NCBI GenBank assembly: GCA_018268195.1
Contig: JAFDWZ010000004.1
Location: forward strand, 1-64,000
Length of the DNA stretch: 64,000 bases
Direction of reading: 5' to 3'
Source: Bacteroidota bacterium
Lineage (GTDB): Bacteria > Bacteroidota > Bacteroidia > AKYH767-A > OLB10
A model generated the notes under the pieces. The model was given only the letters and a program-made list of their open reading frames with translations. It was not told the origin of the DNA and ran no database searches. Made by a program: the position numbers and the translations under genes. Position 1 is the stretch's first letter; every line of letters begins with the position of its first letter. Below, piece by piece: positions 45,090 through 54,851 of this stretch.

Positions 45090-45761
45090 CTATTTCTTCG
45101 GCCCTGCAAAATCTTTCAGGTAGAATGGCTCAAAGTAGGCAATGTCTTCAAACTGCTTTTGCTGATATTTTTGATATGCTAATGATATGAGACCGGTTGC
45201 TGAAAGATTAAACTCTTCTGCAAACAGGGCATTATGATTATTGCAAATTTCTCTGAATTTAGCACTCCCGTTTCCAAAAAAACTAATTTTTTTATTCTTT
45301 AATTCTTCTTCAAGAAAATTGCTTTCCAGAATTACGGCCTCCACAGGCTTGATGTATTCCATGTTATGGTTGAATAATGCAGTATAAACTTCCATTCTTC
45401 TGGCATCCAGCATCGGACAAAAAAGATCGCAGCCTGAATTGGTGTCCATAAAAATCGCAGTCATACTTTCTAACGTAGGTACAGCAATCAGTGGTTTGTC
45501 AAGTGCATAACACAACCCCTTGGCAGTAGCTGCGCCAATGCGCAAACCGGTGTATGACCCGGGGCCGCAACTTACAGCAATAGCATCTAGTTCCTGATAA
45601 GGCATTTTGATGGAAGCGAGTATTTCATCAATAAAAACAGAAAGCAGTGATGCATGCGCGCGGCTGTTGTGCGACTCTTTAAGAGCTAAAATATTCTTGT
45701 CGGAAGCAACACACACCGAGCAACTATCCGTTGCGGTTTCAATACAAAGTATTAAAGACAC
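45090..45761 (-). CDS. tsaB: tRNA threonylcarbamoyladenosine complex subunit TsaB
   Basis: 223 residues. The TsaB features are ILCIETATDSCSVCVA at the N-terminus, DAIAVSCGPGSYTGLRIGAATAKGLCYAL near 57-85 and PMLDARRMEVYTALF near 115. With TsaC, TsaD and TsaE it makes t6A37 in tRNA. The start lies 2 bp after the stop of the periplasmic adaptor gene, so it is in the tolC message. Confidence 0.94.
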   Translation of the reverse strand: MSLILCIETATDSCSVCVASDKNILALKESHNSRAHASLLSVFIDEILASIKMPYQELDAIAVSCGPGSYTGLRIGAATAKGLCYALDKPLIAVPTLESMTAIFMDTNSGCDLFCPMLDARRMEVYTALFNHNMEYIKPVEAVILESNFLEEELKNKKISFFGNGSAKFREICNNHNALFAEEFNLSATGLISLAYQKYQQKQFEDIAYFEPFYLKDFAGPKK

Positions 45762-45763
45762 AA

Positions 45764-47137
45764 TTAATTTGTTTTCTCTTCTTTGAATAACTGATCGCGG
45801 CTTACCACTTTTATTTTGTCGCCATCTTTCAGTTTTTTAGACACAGCCTGATATGGGTCGGTAATTACTTCATCACCCACTTTGAGTCCATCCGTAATTT
45901 CCATGTAGTTGACATCTTGAATACCGGTTTTTACAACACGCATTCTAGCCACACCATTTTCATTTACAAAAACAACTTCTTTAACAGGAGTATTAGCATT
46001 ACTTTCGGGTTCCAGCTGTTCTACAGTTCCGTCATCATGTTTGCGCGCTACTTGTTTGCTCGATCTATGAATAGTTGTATCGCGTGTGGTAACGGCTTTT
46101 ATAGGTGCTGCAATAACGTTTGATACTTTCTTGGTTTGAATATCTACCGTTGCCGACATTCCCGGTCTGAAAGGAGAATACTCCTGATGATCGGAAGGAA
46201 TCAAATCAGAATAGGACTCACGCAGAATACGGATTTTTACTGCAAAGTTCGTAACGTTTTCTGTTCCTGTAGCTGTTTCATTGGGCGAATTGGCAATTTC
46301 TGTAACAATACCTTTAAACTTTCGAGGGCTGTAAGCATCAATTTCTACCAGTGCAGTATCTTTCAAATGAATTCTGATAATATCATTTTCGCCAACATCA
46401 GCTTTTACTTCCATTTCCTGAAGGTTTGAAATGCGCAGAATTTCTGTTCCATCCGTAAAACTGGTTCCAGCTACACGTTCACCTTTCTTTCGGCTTATTT
46501 TAGAAATGGTTCCATCAACAGGAGCAAATATGTCTGTTTTATTCAGATTTTCTTTTGCTTCACGTACCGATGCACTTCCGCTTTTCACATTAAACTGTGC
46601 TCCTGAAACACCTTGTTGTGCAGCCTGAACTTCTGCTTTGGCAACTTCGTAAGCCGATTTAATAATTTCCCAATCGGAGGCACTGATTACTTTCTCCTCA
46701 TACATTTTTTTATTTCGCTGATAGGCGGTTTCAGCTTTCAACATCTGACTTTGTGCTTGCTCCAATCTAGCTTTGCTACTTTCAAAACTTGCCTTGGTTG
46801 AGTTAAGTCCTGCAACGGCTCTGTCTAATGACGAAATATATATTTCAGGATTTATTTTACATAATAATTGACCTTTTTTTACCACTTCTCCTTCTTTTAC
46901 CAGCATTTCCACAATTTCTCCTGATACATCAGAGCTTAACTTAACTTCTACTTCAGGTTGTACTTTTCCGCTTGCCGAAACCGTTTCGGTGATAGTCTGC
47001 AGTGATACTTTATCCGTACTTACTTTTGTTGAATCTTCATCACCAAACCATCCTGCTTTTTTGCCAATGACCAGAATAACAACTACAACTCCTACTGCTA
47101 TCAGTATATTTCTTAATAAGTGATTTTTCTTTTTCAT
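45764..47137 (-). CDS. HlyD/MacA-type periplasmic adaptor (membrane fusion protein)
   Basis: 457 residues. One N-terminal membrane segment (ILIAVGVVVVILVIG) anchors it. The barrel-sandwich hybrid/lipoyl part (GEIVEMLVKEGEVVKKGQLL, APVDGTISKISRKKGERV) brackets a long coiled coil at ~95-185, and beta-barrel and membrane-proximal domains follow (EVKADVGENDIIRI, GLKVGDEVIT). It links an inner-membrane pump to TolC, but no RND or ABC pump gene is adjacent, so the partner must be elsewhere. It lies between tolC and tsaB in one run. Confidence 0.93.
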   Translation of the reverse strand: MKKKNHLLRNILIAVGVVVVILVIGKKAGWFGDEDSTKVSTDKVSLQTITETVSASGKVQPEVEVKLSSDVSGEIVEMLVKEGEVVKKGQLLCKINPEIYISSLDRAVAGLNSTKASFESSKARLEQAQSQMLKAETAYQRNKKMYEEKVISASDWEIIKSAYEVAKAEVQAAQQGVSGAQFNVKSGSASVREAKENLNKTDIFAPVDGTISKISRKKGERVAGTSFTDGTEILRISNLQEMEVKADVGENDIIRIHLKDTALVEIDAYSPRKFKGIVTEIANSPNETATGTENVTNFAVKIRILRESYSDLIPSDHQEYSPFRPGMSATVDIQTKKVSNVIAAPIKAVTTRDTTIHRSSKQVARKHDDGTVEQLEPESNANTPVKEVVFVNENGVARMRVVKTGIQDVNYMEITDGLKVGDEVITDPYQAVSKKLKDGDKIKVVSRDQLFKEEKTN

Positions 47138-47145
47138 AATTTTTT

Positions 47146-48564
47146 TTAGAACGATAATGGTTTTCCAAGATAGAAATCGAGTACTTTAAGTTTTAATATC
47201 ATCTCATATTTCGACTGTAACAAATCTGATTGTGCTTTGGTAAGATTGTTACGTGCGTTGATATAATCTAGGCTGTTCAGCAAACCTGCATTGTATTTTT
47301 TCTCAGTATATGTAAATGCCTTTTGTTGCGCATCATTGGTCTTAGTTGCTGCATTATATTTATTGATAGCGGCAACAGCATCGGCATGTGCAGTGCGGAT
47401 TGTTTTGTAAGTTTCGTTTTTTACCTGTAATGCATTCAGTTTTGCATTTTCAAAACTCAACTTCGAGCGTTTGATATTCGAATTTACAGACCAACTGTTG
47501 AAGATTGGAATAGAAAGACTGATACCAAAGGATTTTCCGAAATTATTACTGAACTGTTTGTCGTAAGGAGTGTCTTTGTACTTATAAGAATAAACAGGTT
47601 GAAAGACTTCTTCGCCAGAAGCGGTAAGCGCCCCTGTAGGCATGTAGCCGATAAAGGAGGGTGCCCCGTCAAGTGTTGAAGCCTGATTAGAAAAATTTGT
47701 AGAGAGCGAACCGAATGCTGAAAGTTGCGGATATCTTCCGCCTCGTGCTATGTTCAATGCATGATGTGCACTGGTAATTCTAAAGTCTGCCGCTTTTATT
47801 TCAGGTAATATTTTCAGCGCCTGACTGTAAATTGCATCGGCACTTAGTACGGAAGATTCACTGGATGGAATTTCTACAATAGGTTTCTCGATTTCAATAT
47901 CACTTACCGAATCAAGTTGCATTAGTTGTATGAGCGAAATTTTTGAATTGGTAAGTAAATTTTCTGCTGCAATTTTATTATATTCTTCTGTTGATAGCAG
48001 TGCTTCTGCATCCAGCAGCGAGCCTTCGGCAAGTAATTCATTTTCTACTAAAAGTCGGGTTCGATTTCTTTCAGTAGTCACGGCATCAATTCTGTCGTTG
48101 GTGGCTTGCAATTGTTCTTTGTAATATAAAATCTGAAGATAGGTAGTTGCTACGGCAAGTGCTATATCGTTTTGTGATTTCAGGGCATCTTGTTTACTTG
48201 CATTCATATCGCTGATGCTCTTCTTGTAGCTATTTTGAATGCCGAAACCTTGAAAGATAGGAAGACTCGCATTGAGCGAAGCTGAACCAGACTGAAAAGT
48301 TTTATCAGTATAACTGTAGCTGGTGGGGTCGAGGCTACGACCGAAATTGTAATTCACACCCGTACTTCCGTTGATAGAAGGGAAGAAGCTTGCAAAATTT
48401 TGATTGCGTGTTGCTTCTGCCATCTGTGCGGCTATAACTGACTGCTGCACTCCGATGTTATGATTCAAAGCATAATCAATACACTCTTTCAGTGACCACA
48501 CTTTCTGACCAAACCCTGCAACAGGTACACAGGCTAAGAAAAATAAGAGGATGCGATAAACCAT
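47146..48564 (-). CDS. tolC: TolC-family outer membrane efflux protein
   Basis: 472 residues with a signal peptide (RILLFFLACVPVAGFGQ). Two internally similar halves each give coiled-coil helices: WSLKECIDYALNHNIGVQQSV and AMTLxx-type helices such as AKLNALQVKNETYKTIRTA and LLNSLDYINARNNLTKAQ. This is the OEP trimer-channel fold. It opens a tolC-adaptor-tsaB message with 8 bp to the adaptor. A near-consensus TAatTTCG lies at 48589-48596. Confidence 0.93.
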   Translation of the reverse strand: MVYRILLFFLACVPVAGFGQKVWSLKECIDYALNHNIGVQQSVIAAQMAEATRNQNFASFFPSINGSTGVNYNFGRSLDPTSYSYTDKTFQSGSASLNASLPIFQGFGIQNSYKKSISDMNASKQDALKSQNDIALAVATTYLQILYYKEQLQATNDRIDAVTTERNRTRLLVENELLAEGSLLDAEALLSTEEYNKIAAENLLTNSKISLIQLMQLDSVSDIEIEKPIVEIPSSESSVLSADAIYSQALKILPEIKAADFRITSAHHALNIARGGRYPQLSAFGSLSTNFSNQASTLDGAPSFIGYMPTGALTASGEEVFQPVYSYKYKDTPYDKQFSNNFGKSFGISLSIPIFNSWSVNSNIKRSKLSFENAKLNALQVKNETYKTIRTAHADAVAAINKYNAATKTNDAQQKAFTYTEKKYNAGLLNSLDYINARNNLTKAQSDLLQSKYEMILKLKVLDFYLGKPLSF

Positions 48565-48924
48565 GATGTTGTTTTGTTGTACAGCAGGCGAAATTAAACA
48601 ATGTTTTTATTCAAGTTTTGTCTTTTGGCAGGATGAATTCAACAACTTAATATAGTTAACATAATTTAACAAAACGCGAATTCCGATGATACATTGCTGG
48701 TAGCTATAAATAGAAATTATTTTTAGTCGTATTTTGGTCTGCAGATGGTGTTTTTTTCAGACAATATCTGTAGTCAAAAGTTAAGGCTTCATCGCTGCAA
48801 AAGAATGATAATAGGTGTTGACAGAAATACTTTAAAATCTGAATATTTAAACCGGGTATAATATTCGTGCTTTACTTCTTAAAAATGGTTAATCTTTCTT
48901 ATTTTCGCGCTTCATTTCAATAAA
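48565..48924. other. Divergent intergenic region tolC/ffh (360 bp)
   Basis: No gene, tRNA or clear terminator is seen. The tolC side has TAatTTCG (minus strand) at 48589-48596 and the ffh side has TAttTTCG at 48900-48907, 17 nt before the ffh ATG; both differ from TAnnTTTG at one base. The remaining ~300 bp is AT-rich and unstructured. Confidence 0.6.
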
Positions 48925-50256
48925 ATGTTTGAGAATTTAAGTGATAAACTCGAGAAAGCGTTTAAGAACCTGAAAGGGCAGGGAAAGATCACAGAGATAA
49001 ATGTGGCCGAAACGCTTAAAGAAGTTAGAAGAGCACTGCTCGATGCTGACGTTAATTATAAAGTTGCTAAACAGTTTACCGATACAATTAAAGAAAAAGC
49101 TTTAGGTCAGAATGTACTTACAGCAGTATCGCCCGGACAGTTGCTTGTGAAAATTGCCCATGATGAGCTATCAGCACTTATGGGTGGACAGGCAGAAGAG
49201 TTGAAACTGAAAGGTAATCCTACAGTAATTCTGATGTCGGGATTGCAAGGTTCCGGAAAAACTACTCTGTCGGGTAAGTTGGCCAACTTCCTCAAAACTA
49301 AAAAAGGAAAAAACCCTTTACTCGTTGCTTGTGATGTATATCGTCCTGCAGCTATTGATCAGCTTAAAGTTTTAGCCGAGCAGATTGGAGTAGATGTTTA
49401 TACCGAACCTGAAAATAAAAATCCTGTTGCTATAGCGCAGAATGCCATAAAAGAAGCGAAGCTTAAAGGCAACAGTGTGGTTGTGGTGGATACTGCCGGA
49501 CGTTTGGCTATTGACGAGCAGATGATGAATGAAATTGCTGCTATCAAGAAAGCGATTTCTCCTGAGGAGATTTTGTGTGTGGTGGATAGTATGACCGGTC
49601 AGGATGCAGTAAACACTGCCAAAGCATTTAACGACAGATTGGATTTTGATGGAGTGGTGCTCACCAAATTGGATGGTGATACCAGAGGTGGTGCAGCGTT
49701 GTCAATTAAATCCGTTGTAAACAAACCTATCAAGTTTGTTGGTACTGGTGAGAAGATGGATGCACTTGACGTTTTTCATCCCGAAAGGATGGCCGACCGT
49801 ATCCTTGGTATGGGCGACATTGTTACACTAGTAGAAAAAGCGCAGGAGCAGTTTGACGAAAAACAAGCAGCCGAGCTTCAAAAGAAGTTTGCAAAAAATC
49901 AGTTTAACTTCAACGACTTTCTCGGTCAGCTGCAGCAGATTAAAAAAATGGGCAACATCAAAGACCTTGTTTCCATGATTCCCGGTGTTGGAAAAGCAGT
50001 GAAAGATATGGATATTGATAACGATGCCTTCAAGAGTATTGAAGCAATCATTCAATCTATGACTCCTTCCGAACGCACCAACCCCGACCTTATTAACGGC
50101 AATAGAAAAAAGAGAATTGCCTCCGGCAGCGGCACTTCTGTTCCCGAAGTAAATAAACTCATCAAGCAGTTTGAAGATATGCGCAAGATGATGAAAATGA
50201 TGACGGCAGGCAACATGAAAAACATGATGCGCAATATGCCCGGCATGAGAAGATAA
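48925..50256 (+). CDS. ffh: Signal recognition particle GTPase Ffh
   Basis: 443 residues. The N domain is followed by the P-loop GLQGSGKTTLSGKLA near 108, the DVYRPAA motif near 137, DTAGRLAID near 187 and TKLDGDTRGGA near 245. The M domain is rich in Met at the end (MRKMMKMMTAGNMKNMMRNM) for signal-peptide binding. It targets membrane proteins to SecYEG through FtsY. It starts the ffh-folD-argS run. Confidence 0.97.
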   Translation: MFENLSDKLEKAFKNLKGQGKITEINVAETLKEVRRALLDADVNYKVAKQFTDTIKEKALGQNVLTAVSPGQLLVKIAHDELSALMGGQAEELKLKGNPTVILMSGLQGSGKTTLSGKLANFLKTKKGKNPLLVACDVYRPAAIDQLKVLAEQIGVDVYTEPENKNPVAIAQNAIKEAKLKGNSVVVVDTAGRLAIDEQMMNEIAAIKKAISPEEILCVVDSMTGQDAVNTAKAFNDRLDFDGVVLTKLDGDTRGGAALSIKSVVNKPIKFVGTGEKMDALDVFHPERMADRILGMGDIVTLVEKAQEQFDEKQAAELQKKFAKNQFNFNDFLGQLQQIKKMGNIKDLVSMIPGVGKAVKDMDIDNDAFKSIEAIIQSMTPSERTNPDLINGNRKKRIASGSGTSVPEVNKLIKQFEDMRKMMKMMTAGNMKNMMRNMPGMRR

Positions 50257-50289
50257 ATCTGACTAACTTTTTTTATAAGCACCATCACA

Positions 50290-51171
50290 GTGACCATCAT
50301 TGACGGAAAATCATCAGCAGAAGAATATAAATCTGTAATCAGACAGGAAGTTGCTGCATTGAAAGCAAGAGGTCTGCGTGCTCCACATCTGGCAGTAATG
50401 CTCATTGGCAACAATGGTGCAAGCGAAACCTATGTAGCTAATAAAATGAAAACCTGTCAGGATGTTGGCTTTAACGCCACATTGATACGTTATGAAAACA
50501 CAGTTAGCGAGCGCGAAGTATTGCATAAAATCAATGAAATAAATCACAATCCGGAAATTGACGGACTGATAGTTCAGTCACCGTTTCCCAATCACATATC
50601 GCCACAGAAAGTAAACGAGGCAATTCATCCGGCAAAAGACGTAGATGGTTTTCATCCCGTAAATGCAGGAAGACTGCAACAGAATAAACCCTGTTATGTT
50701 GCTGCTACTCCTAAAGGAATTATGCAACTGATAGAGAGATATAAAATTGAAACGCAGGGCAAGCATTGTGTTATTGTTGGAAGAAGTAACATTGTAGGAA
50801 TGCCGATGAGCATTCTGATGAGCCGCAATGCCCGACCGGGCAACTGCACCGTAACCGTTTGTCATAGTAAGACTGTGAATCTTGCTCAATATACTTTACA
50901 AGCTGATATACTGATTGCTGCAACCGGAGTTCCCGAGATGATTACTGCCTCCATGGTGAAAGATGGTGCAGTGATAATTGATGTAGGAATTACCAGAGTT
51001 CCAGATGTGGCAGCACGCAACGGATTCAGATTAAGAGGAGATGTGAAATTTGATGAGGTGGCTCCCAAATGCAGTTTCATCACACCTGTTCCCGGTGGTG
51101 TAGGCCCAATGACCATTATCGGTCTGCTGCAAAACACGCTGCTTGCTGCAAAACATGCTATTTATAACTGA
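50290..51171 (+). CDS. folD: Bifunctional methylenetetrahydrofolate dehydrogenase/cyclohydrolase
   Basis: 293 residues. Active-site features include [17 protein letters not shown] near 56 (catalytic Lys), [13 protein letters not shown] near 97, [11 protein letters not shown] near 167 and [14 protein letters not shown] near 262. It interconverts methylene-, methenyl- and formyl-tetrahydrofolate. The start is GTG 50290, 33 bp after ffh. Confidence 0.96.
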   Translation: MTIIDGKSSAEEYKSVIRQEVAALKARGLRAPHLAVMLIGNNGASETYVANKMKTCQDVGFNATLIRYENTVSEREVLHKINEINHNPEIDGLIVQSPFPNHISPQKVNEAIHPAKDVDGFHPVNAGRLQQNKPCYVAATPKGIMQLIERYKIETQGKHCVIVGRSNIVGMPMSILMSRNARPGNCTVTVCHSKTVNLAQYTLQADILIAATGVPEMITASMVKDGAVIIDVGITRVPDVAARNGFRLRGDVKFDEVAPKCSFITPVPGGVGPMTIIGLLQNTLLAAKHAIYN

Positions 51172-51182
51172 AAACTGAAGTA

Positions 51183-52985
51183 ATGTTGTTTGATGATATT
51201 TTAATTCCTGTTGCAAAAAATGCCGTGAAAGAATTGTACGGCATTGAAGCTGATGAAAAATCTTTGACGTTTCAGGAAACAAGAAAAGAATTTGAAGGAG
51301 AGTTAACACTCGTTGTTTTTCCTTTTACACGATTCTCAAAAAAATCGCCTGAAGAAACAGGAAAACAGTTGGGTGAGTATCTGCAACAGCATACCAACGT
51401 TGTTAAGTCTTTTAATGTTGTCAAAGGGTTTCTTAATCTAAGTATAGCCGATACTACAATTTTGCAGACTTATGACTGTGAACTTTCGCAACAAAATTTC
51501 GGTTTCCAGAAAGCTGACGCCACAGCTAAAAAGGTCATAGTAGAATATGCATCGCCCAATACCAACAAGCCCATTCACCTCGGGCATTTACGAAACATAC
51601 TCCTTGGTTATTCGGTATCGCGACTGATGGAAGCTACCGGAAAGAAAGTTGTTAAAGTAAGTATCATCAACGACAGAGGCGTGCATATCTGCAAATCCAT
51701 GTTGGCATGGCAAAAATTCGGTAATGGCGAAACTCCTGCATCATCAGGAATGAAAGGAGATCATTTGGTTGGTAAGTATTATGTAGAGTTCGATAAACAT
51801 TACAAAGAAGAAGTAGCACAACTTATTGCAGATGGACTTACCAAGGAGGAAGCAGAAAAACAATCGCCTATTATGAAAGAAGTGCGCAGCATGTTGGTGA
51901 AGTGGGAGCAAGGCGATGAAGAAGTACGCACGCTATGGAAAAAAATGAATCAATGGGTTTATGATGGCTTTGATGTAACCTACAAAAGGCTGGGTGTGGA
52001 TTTCGATAAACTTTATTACGAATCAGACACCTATCTGCTGGGAAAAAAAATGGTTGAAGAAGGTTTGAAGAAAGGGGTATTTAAACAGAAAGATGATAAC
52101 AGTGTGTGGATAGACCTGACATCAGAAGGCCTGGACGAAAAAATTGTGCAGCGCTCTGACGGTACTTCGGTTTACATCACTCAGGATTTAGGAACTGCAC
52201 TTTTGCGACATGAAGAGTTTAGCTTTGACGAAAAAATTTATGTGGTAGGCAATGAGCAAGATTATCATTTCAAAGTGCTTTTTAAAATATTAAACAAGCT
52301 CGGATATGAATGGGCTTCCAGGCTTTATCATCTGAGTTATGCAATGGTGGATTTGCCTAGCGGAAAAATGAAATCGCGCGAAGGAACAGTGGTAGATGCT
52401 GATGACCTGATGGATGAGGTTATTTCTGCTGCTGCTCAGGAAACACAAAAACTAGGAAAAATAGATGAGTTCAGCAGTGAAGAGTTGAATAAATTATATG
52501 AAACACTGGGGCTGGGTGCATTGAAATATTTTATTCTGAGAGTAGATCCTGAGAAGAGAATGTTGTTTAATCCCGCTGAAAGTGTGGAGATACACGGAAA
52601 TACCGGACCTTACATTCAGTATGTGCATGCAAGAATTCAATCGGTGCTGCGAAGAGCATTGCAGATGGACTCACTCAAAGGATTTACAAATTTCAGTATC
52701 GGAAATTATGCAGATGTGAATGCTAAAGAGAAAGAACTGATGTTGTTTCTGCTGAAGTTTAAAGAAATTGTACAGAAAGCTGCTGCCGAATTTTCACCTG
52801 CAGTTGTAGCAAACTATGTGTTTGAACTATCACGTACTTTTAATCAGTTTTATCACGACAATCCTATTGTTGACGAAAGTAATATCAACACCAGCCTTTT
52901 CAGACTGAAACTGTCGCAGCACAGTGCTGAGACCATACGCAAATCACTTTATTTAATGGGAATATCCGCTCCCGAAAGAATGTAA
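51183..52985 (+). CDS. argS: Arginyl-tRNA synthetase
   Basis: 600 residues, normal length. The HIGH-like HLGHLRN is in SPNTNKPIHLGHLRNILLG near 127, and the KMSKS-like loop appears as KMKSREGTVV near 393. The N-terminal domain and the C-terminal DALR anticodon-binding region (ELSRTFNQFYHDNPI) are present. It charges tRNA-Arg. It starts 11 bp after folD and ends 2 bp from the convergent cmk. Confidence 0.97.
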   Translation: MLFDDILIPVAKNAVKELYGIEADEKSLTFQETRKEFEGELTLVVFPFTRFSKKSPEETGKQLGEYLQQHTNVVKSFNVVKGFLNLSIADTTILQTYDCELSQQNFGFQKADATAKKVIVEYASPNTNKPIHLGHLRNILLGYSVSRLMEATGKKVVKVSIINDRGVHICKSMLAWQKFGNGETPASSGMKGDHLVGKYYVEFDKHYKEEVAQLIADGLTKEEAEKQSPIMKEVRSMLVKWEQGDEEVRTLWKKMNQWVYDGFDVTYKRLGVDFDKLYYESDTYLLGKKMVEEGLKKGVFKQKDDNSVWIDLTSEGLDEKIVQRSDGTSVYITQDLGTALLRHEEFSFDEKIYVVGNEQDYHFKVLFKILNKLGYEWASRLYHLSYAMVDLPSGKMKSREGTVVDADDLMDEVISAAAQETQKLGKIDEFSSEELNKLYETLGLGALKYFILRVDPEKRMLFNPAESVEIHGNTGPYIQYVHARIQSVLRRALQMDSLKGFTNFSIGNYADVNAKEKELMLFLLKFKEIVQKAAAEFSPAVVANYVFELSRTFNQFYHDNPIVDESNINTSLFRLKLSQHSAETIRKSLYLMGISAPERM

Positions 52986-52986
52986 A

Positions 52987-53688
52987 TTAAACTTTCAGCG
53001 GTTTTTTCAAGGCATTTACAGCATCCAGCACAAACTGTACCTGCTCATCACGGGTCATAAAAGTGTTGTCCAAAAGGATGGCATCATCAGCTTTGCGCAG
53101 TGGACTTTCTTCGCGGTGTGTATCTTCGTAATCACGGCTTTCAATATTTTTTCTGATTTCATCGGGAGTCACTTTTATTCCTTTTTCTATCAGTTCATGA
53201 TATCTTCTGTAGGTTCTCACTTCGGGCGAAGCCGTCATAAATATTTTTAAGTCAGCATCAGGAAAAACCGTTGTTCCAATATCTCTTCCATCCATCACCA
53301 GGTTGCCTTTTACCGCCATCTGCTGCTGCAGCCATACCATGCGCTGCCTTACCTCATGAATGGCGCTAACGTGACTTACATTTTCCGAGACTTCCATATT
53401 CCTGATTTCCGCTTCAATATTTTTACCGTTTAAATAAACTTCGGCAATGCCGGAAGCGTCATTGATACGGAATTCAATGTGAATATTGTTTAATGCAGGT
53501 TTGTAATCATAATCAAAAGAGGCGCACTCAGAAGCTTGCTTAAACGGAACACCATGTCTTAAAAAATAGTAGGTCACGGCTCTGTACATAGCTCCTGAAT
53601 CAATATATGACAATTTAAGCCTTTTGGCAATGGCTTTTGCGACCGTACTTTTTCCGCAAGACGAATATCCGTCAATGGCAATTATCAT
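52987..53688 (-). CDS. cmk: Cytidylate kinase
   Basis: From ATG 53688 it has 233 residues starting MIIAIDGYSSCGKST, the usual beginning; a longer frame at 53715 would add nine residues. The P-loop GYSSCGKST, LSYIDSGAMYRAVTYYF and VVMDGRDIGTTVFPDA-like VMDGRDIGTTVFPDA near 130 are present. It makes CDP from CMP. porQ lies upstream on the same strand (53 bp), a pairing often seen in Bacteroidota. Confidence 0.95.
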   Translation of the reverse strand: MIIAIDGYSSCGKSTVAKAIAKRLKLSYIDSGAMYRAVTYYFLRHGVPFKQASECASFDYDYKPALNNIHIEFRINDASGIAEVYLNGKNIEAEIRNMEVSENVSHVSAIHEVRQRMVWLQQQMAVKGNLVMDGRDIGTTVFPDADLKIFMTASPEVRTYRRYHELIEKGIKVTPDEIRKNIESRDYEDTHREESPLRKADDAILLDNTFMTRDEQVQFVLDAVNALKKPLKV

Positions 53689-53741
53689 AACTGAAACGTA
53701 TGGAAATCGTTTCAAAAGTAAATAAAATTATGGTTTGATAA

Positions 53742-54791
53742 TTACTTCGCTCGTTTAAAATCTCCGAGGTAGGTTGATATGGACAAACTGTTGGTGCCTC
53801 CTGCAAGATGGTAAATACTCCTGCTGTAGCTCAGGTGAAATTTAGAAACACGCAATCCCAATCCGAATGATATTCCCACCATTCCCGGTTTGCTATCTAC
53901 TTTCATCTCGTTCCTCCGTTGAAAATTATATGCCATTCGAAGGTGAAAATTTTTTGATATAAGCACTTCGTTGCTGATGATAAAATGACGGAGTAATTTA
54001 TTCCCGAATGTTACTTTGGCTGCCGGCTTTACTTCTCCTGTCAGCGGGTCAGTTTCATTTTGAGTCTCCGGGTCGGTATAGGATAAATCCCATTTTTCCA
54101 GATGCCTTGCAGTGATGGTAAAACGAAAGGGAGCTTTTGACAATTTCTGACTGATTCCTGCTTCAATCTCTATCGGCAAGCGCTCTCTGTTGCCATTGTA
54201 ATAAGTTTTAAGCTGCATGCCTCCATTGCGTATAACCAGCCCTGCTGTGGTGAGCCTGTTGAGGCTCTGATAACTGATGCCCAAGTCAACAGCAAGCCCG
54301 AAGGATGTGTAGTGGTCTATCTGGCTATAGATAGCTTTCACACTGGCGCCCGCAAATAGCATGCTGTCAAGGCCTATTGGTCGTGCCAATGAAAAACTAA
54401 GTGCATAATCGCCACCGGAAAAAGTCCCCAGGTCGGCAGCTGTTTCATCCGTTCGTGTAAAAGTGCCATAGCTCACAAACTGAAGACCTATTGCCGCAGT
54501 GCCTACACCTGAATAATTTTTGGCAAATGCAGTGTAGCCATGTTTTATCCCTGCAAAATAAGGGTTGTAGTTGAATGTAATCTGTTGGTCCATTTCCGGA
54601 TTGAGAATGGCAGGATTGTTAAATGCAGCATTGATGTCGTTATCTCTTACCGAAACAACATTTCCGCCCAGTGCCGACTGACGCGCTGAAGCCGTAAGGT
54701 CAAGAAAACGAAATACGGAAGTGCCTCCGGTTTGGGCATTAGCGCAGTTTGCAGAAATAAACAACACAATGGCGGTTAAGCGTAACAGCAT
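53742..54791 (-). CDS. porQ: Type IX secretion system protein PorQ
   Basis: From ATG 54791 it has 349 residues with a signal peptide (MLLRLTAIVLFISANCANAQ). The mature part begins TSVFRFLDLTASARQSALGG, the PorQ signature, and the rest is a beta-barrel of alternating strands ending SLSISTYLGDFKRAK. PorQ, with PorZ and others, belongs to the T9SS attachment complex in the outer membrane. This agrees with the two sorting-domain proteins in the window. Confidence 0.93.
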   Translation of the reverse strand: MLLRLTAIVLFISANCANAQTGGTSVFRFLDLTASARQSALGGNVVSVRDNDINAAFNNPAILNPEMDQQITFNYNPYFAGIKHGYTAFAKNYSGVGTAAIGLQFVSYGTFTRTDETAADLGTFSGGDYALSFSLARPIGLDSMLFAGASVKAIYSQIDHYTSFGLAVDLGISYQSLNRLTTAGLVIRNGGMQLKTYYNGNRERLPIEIEAGISQKLSKAPFRFTITARHLEKWDLSYTDPETQNETDPLTGEVKPAAKVTFGNKLLRHFIISNEVLISKNFHLRMAYNFQRRNEMKVDSKPGMVGISFGLGLRVSKFHLSYSRSIYHLAGGTNSLSISTYLGDFKRAK

Positions 54792-54851
54792 GGTTGGAGG
54801 ATTATAAAAACCTGAACGCATAAGCAGCCTTATTATTTTAAGTAAAAGTGA

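Noticed and set aside
48565-48924. A tRNA or small RNA gene between tolC and ffh
   Set aside because: No T-arm motif such as GTTCGAATC, no CCA end and no stable stem are visible.
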